DNA from: CADEEV01 sp964442185
GTDB taxonomy: Bacteria > Acidobacteriota > Vicinamibacteria > Fen-336
NCBI GenBank assembly: GCA_964442185.1
Contig: CAYTWT010000362.1
Location: 1-7,073 of the forward strand
Reading direction: 5' to 3'
Length of the DNA: 7,073 bases
Position 1 is the stretch's first letter; each line of letters starts with the position of its first letter. The position numbers and the translations under genes are program-made. The notes beneath the pieces were generated by a model. The model searched no databases and had not been told where the DNA came from. It saw nothing but the letters and a program-made list of their open reading frames with translations. This document shows positions 6,291 to 7,073 of the stretch, piece by piece.

Positions 6291-6767
6291 CTAGCCCGCC
6301 TCGCTCTCGGTCACGTAGACCTCGTCGCCCTTCAGCACGACCGTGTGCTGGGGGAGCGGCCTCGGAGCTGGCCCGCCCACGTTCTTGCCGGTCAAGTCGA
6401 AGCGCCCGTCGTGGCAGGGACACAGCAGCATGCCCAGGTCCTGCTGGTAGCGCACTGTGCACGACAGATGCGTGCAGCGGGCCGAGAACGCCCGCCACTG
6501 GCCATCCGGCGTGTGGACCAGGATGGCGGGCTGCGTTCCCAACGGAAAGACACGGCCGCTACCGGGCGGCAGCTCGCTCGCGCGGCCCGCGAGCACCGCA
6601 CCCTTGGCGCGCCCCTTCGGGCGCAAGGGCGGGAAGACGAAGTGCAACACGGGATAGACGACGGCGAGCAAGGCCCCGATCGCCGACACACCGAGGAGCC
6701 AGTCCAGGACCGCGCGGCGGCCCGGCGCCGACGACGTCTCGAGCTGTGAACCTTCCAACCCAGCCAT
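6291..6767 (-). CDS. Rieske [2Fe-2S] protein of the bc-type complex
   Basis: 158-aa iron-sulfur subunit that takes the first electron from quinol at the cytochrome b site. One N-terminal membrane helix (about 21-44) follows a twin-arginine motif (GRRAVLDWLL at 16-25), consistent with Tat-dependent insertion as in other Rieske proteins. Cluster motifs are CTHLSC (98-103) and CPCHDG (116-121): ligands Cys98, His100, Cys116 and His119, and a disulfide between Cys103 and Cys118. GGPAPRPLP (131-139) is the proline loop. I start it at ATG 6767, which has GGAGG five bases upstream. A 26-residue extension to 6845 is open but has no family similarity or ribosome-binding site. It is the first gene of the cluster and directly abuts cytochrome b. 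Confidence 0.95.
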   Translation of the reverse strand: MAGLEGSQLETSSAPGRRAVLDWLLGVSAIGALLAVVYPVLHFVFPPLRPKGRAKGAVLAGRASELPPGSGRVFPLGTQPAILVHTPDGQWRAFSARCTHLSCTVRYQQDLGMLLCPCHDGRFDLTGKNVGGPAPRPLPQHTVVLKGDEVYVTESEAG

Positions 6768-6771
6768 CAAG

Positions 6772-6776
6772 CCTCC
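6772..6776 (-). promoter_or_regulatory. Ribosome-binding site deciding the Rieske start
   Basis: GGAGG on the minus strand, four to five bases before the ATG at 6767. It supports the shorter protein over the in-frame ATG at 6845. Confidence 0.7.
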
Positions 6777-6800
6777 GGGTGTTGTTGGGCGGGTGCAAGA

Positions 6801-6829
6801 ATTATGCGCAGCGTGCGGGCGGCTGATAG
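6801..6829 (-). promoter_or_regulatory. Candidate promoter of the Rieske/cytochrome b/multiheme operon
   Basis: On the minus strand CATAAT (5 of 6 to TATAAT, at 6801-6806) has CTATCA (3 of 6 to TTGACA, at 6824-6829) exactly 17 bases upstream. The implied start site gives a leader of about 27 bases that contains the GGAGG. The rest of the 240-nt gap (6768-7007) is GC-rich with no coding signal that I trust. The -35 is weak. Confidence 0.35.
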
Positions 6830-6945
6830 CGTACAAGCGAAGCAAGAGATGCGCAATCCACTTCGGAGCCGCCGCAGCGTTTGCGCCCGCACTCGACGGC
6901 GGTGGTCACGTGGCCCCTGTGGGATCAGACCTCGAGTCAGCGCCG

Positions 6946-6976
6946 CGGCGGCTTTTCGACCGCCGTCCTTCGGACG
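6946..6976. terminator. Two small adjacent hairpins after the right-end gene
   Basis: CGGCGG (6946-6951) pairs with CCGCCG (6960-6965), and CGTCC (6964-6968) pairs with GGACG (6972-6976); they share two bases, so they would be alternative folds. They lie 32-62 bases after the stop of the right-end gene. No T-run follows on the minus strand, so a terminator role is only possible. Confidence 0.25.
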
Positions 6977-7007
6977 AGTAGCGCCGTTCCTGCTGCCGGG
7001 AGTGGAT

Positions 7008-7073
7008 TCACCTCATGGGTGGCGGCGGGACGACCACCTTGTAGCGGGACTGCAGGAACGCCACGACATCGAT
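7008..7073 (-). CDS. C-terminal end of a probable c-type cytochrome (partial)
   Basis: The last 21 codons of a minus-strand gene whose remainder lies beyond the right edge. The peptide begins IDVVAFLQSRYKVV and ends in a proline-rich PPPPMR before TGA. D-V-V-A-F-L-Q-S is the usual pattern of the last helix of class I cytochrome c domains, so a c-type cytochrome is the best guess, and it would fit the respiratory neighbourhood. No heme motif is inside the window, so this rests on the tail alone. The gene reads toward the Rieske operon but is separated from it by 240 bases. Confidence 0.5.
   Translation of the reverse strand: MDVVAFLQSRYKVVVPPPPMR

Noticed and set aside
5580..6749. A 389-codon open frame on the plus strand
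   Set aside because: It is antisense to cytochrome b and the Rieske gene; its charged, low-complexity composition is that of a shadow frame.
6768..6845. Longer Rieske protein starting at ATG 6845
   Set aside because: The extra 26 residues have no family similarity, and a good GGAGG sits before the internal ATG at 6767. The candidate promoter also falls inside this stretch.
1..7073. CRISPR array, tRNA, transposon ends or phage genes
   Set aside because: No spaced direct repeats, cloverleaf-like sequence, transposase motifs or terminal inverted repeats were seen on reading the window.

Overview
The window is GC-rich, densely coded bacterial DNA. It has a strong respiratory character: four complete c-type cytochrome or Rieske-complex electron carriers, a cytochrome b, and the tail of what is probably another c-type cytochrome. 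Codons are strongly G/C-biased at the third position, which also creates many long antisense shadow frames. No rRNA, tRNA, CRISPR array, insertion sequence or phage gene is visible. The gene mix (Tat-exported flavoprotein oxidase, multiheme cytochromes, Rieske/cytochrome b) would fit a soil or subsurface lineage such as Methylomirabilota/Rokubacteria, Deltaproteobacteria-like groups or Acidobacteria. That placement is inference only; there is no phylogenetic marker here.

Left part (1-2000): a small secreted monoheme cytochrome c (+) converges on a TrmO-type tRNA methyltransferase (-). TrmO is divergent from a COG0731-type radical SAM protein (+), whose true start is a GTG at 1024. The 72-nt divergent gap holds a 6-4-6 inverted repeat that may be an operator. 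The radical SAM gene converges with the next minus-strand block only 25 nt away.

Middle (2009-3525, minus strand): a Tat-exported FAD oxidase of the monomeric sarcosine oxidase/DAO family, with the covalent-flavin cysteine conserved. It overlaps by 4 nt (ATGA) a small 87-aa protein of unknown function encoded just upstream. That small gene starts with GTG six bases after a good -10-like hexamer, so it may be leaderless.

Right part (3586-6767, minus strand): a Rieske Fe-S protein, a fused seven-helix cytochrome b, a nine-heme cytochrome c with a C-terminal membrane anchor, and a small triheme cytochrome c. The first three are packed as one operon: TAG directly followed by GTG, then a 22-nt overlap. 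I infer a quinol-oxidising bc-type complex in which a nonaheme cytochrome takes the place of cytochrome c1 or f and passes electrons to periplasmic carriers, perhaps the triheme protein. This unusual cytochrome bc complex is the most interesting system in the window. The last 66 bases hold the C-terminus of a further minus-strand gene whose ending resembles a c-type cytochrome. A 240-nt gap separates it from the Rieske gene and carries a candidate promoter and two small hairpins. No gene-free stretch exceeds 300 bases.
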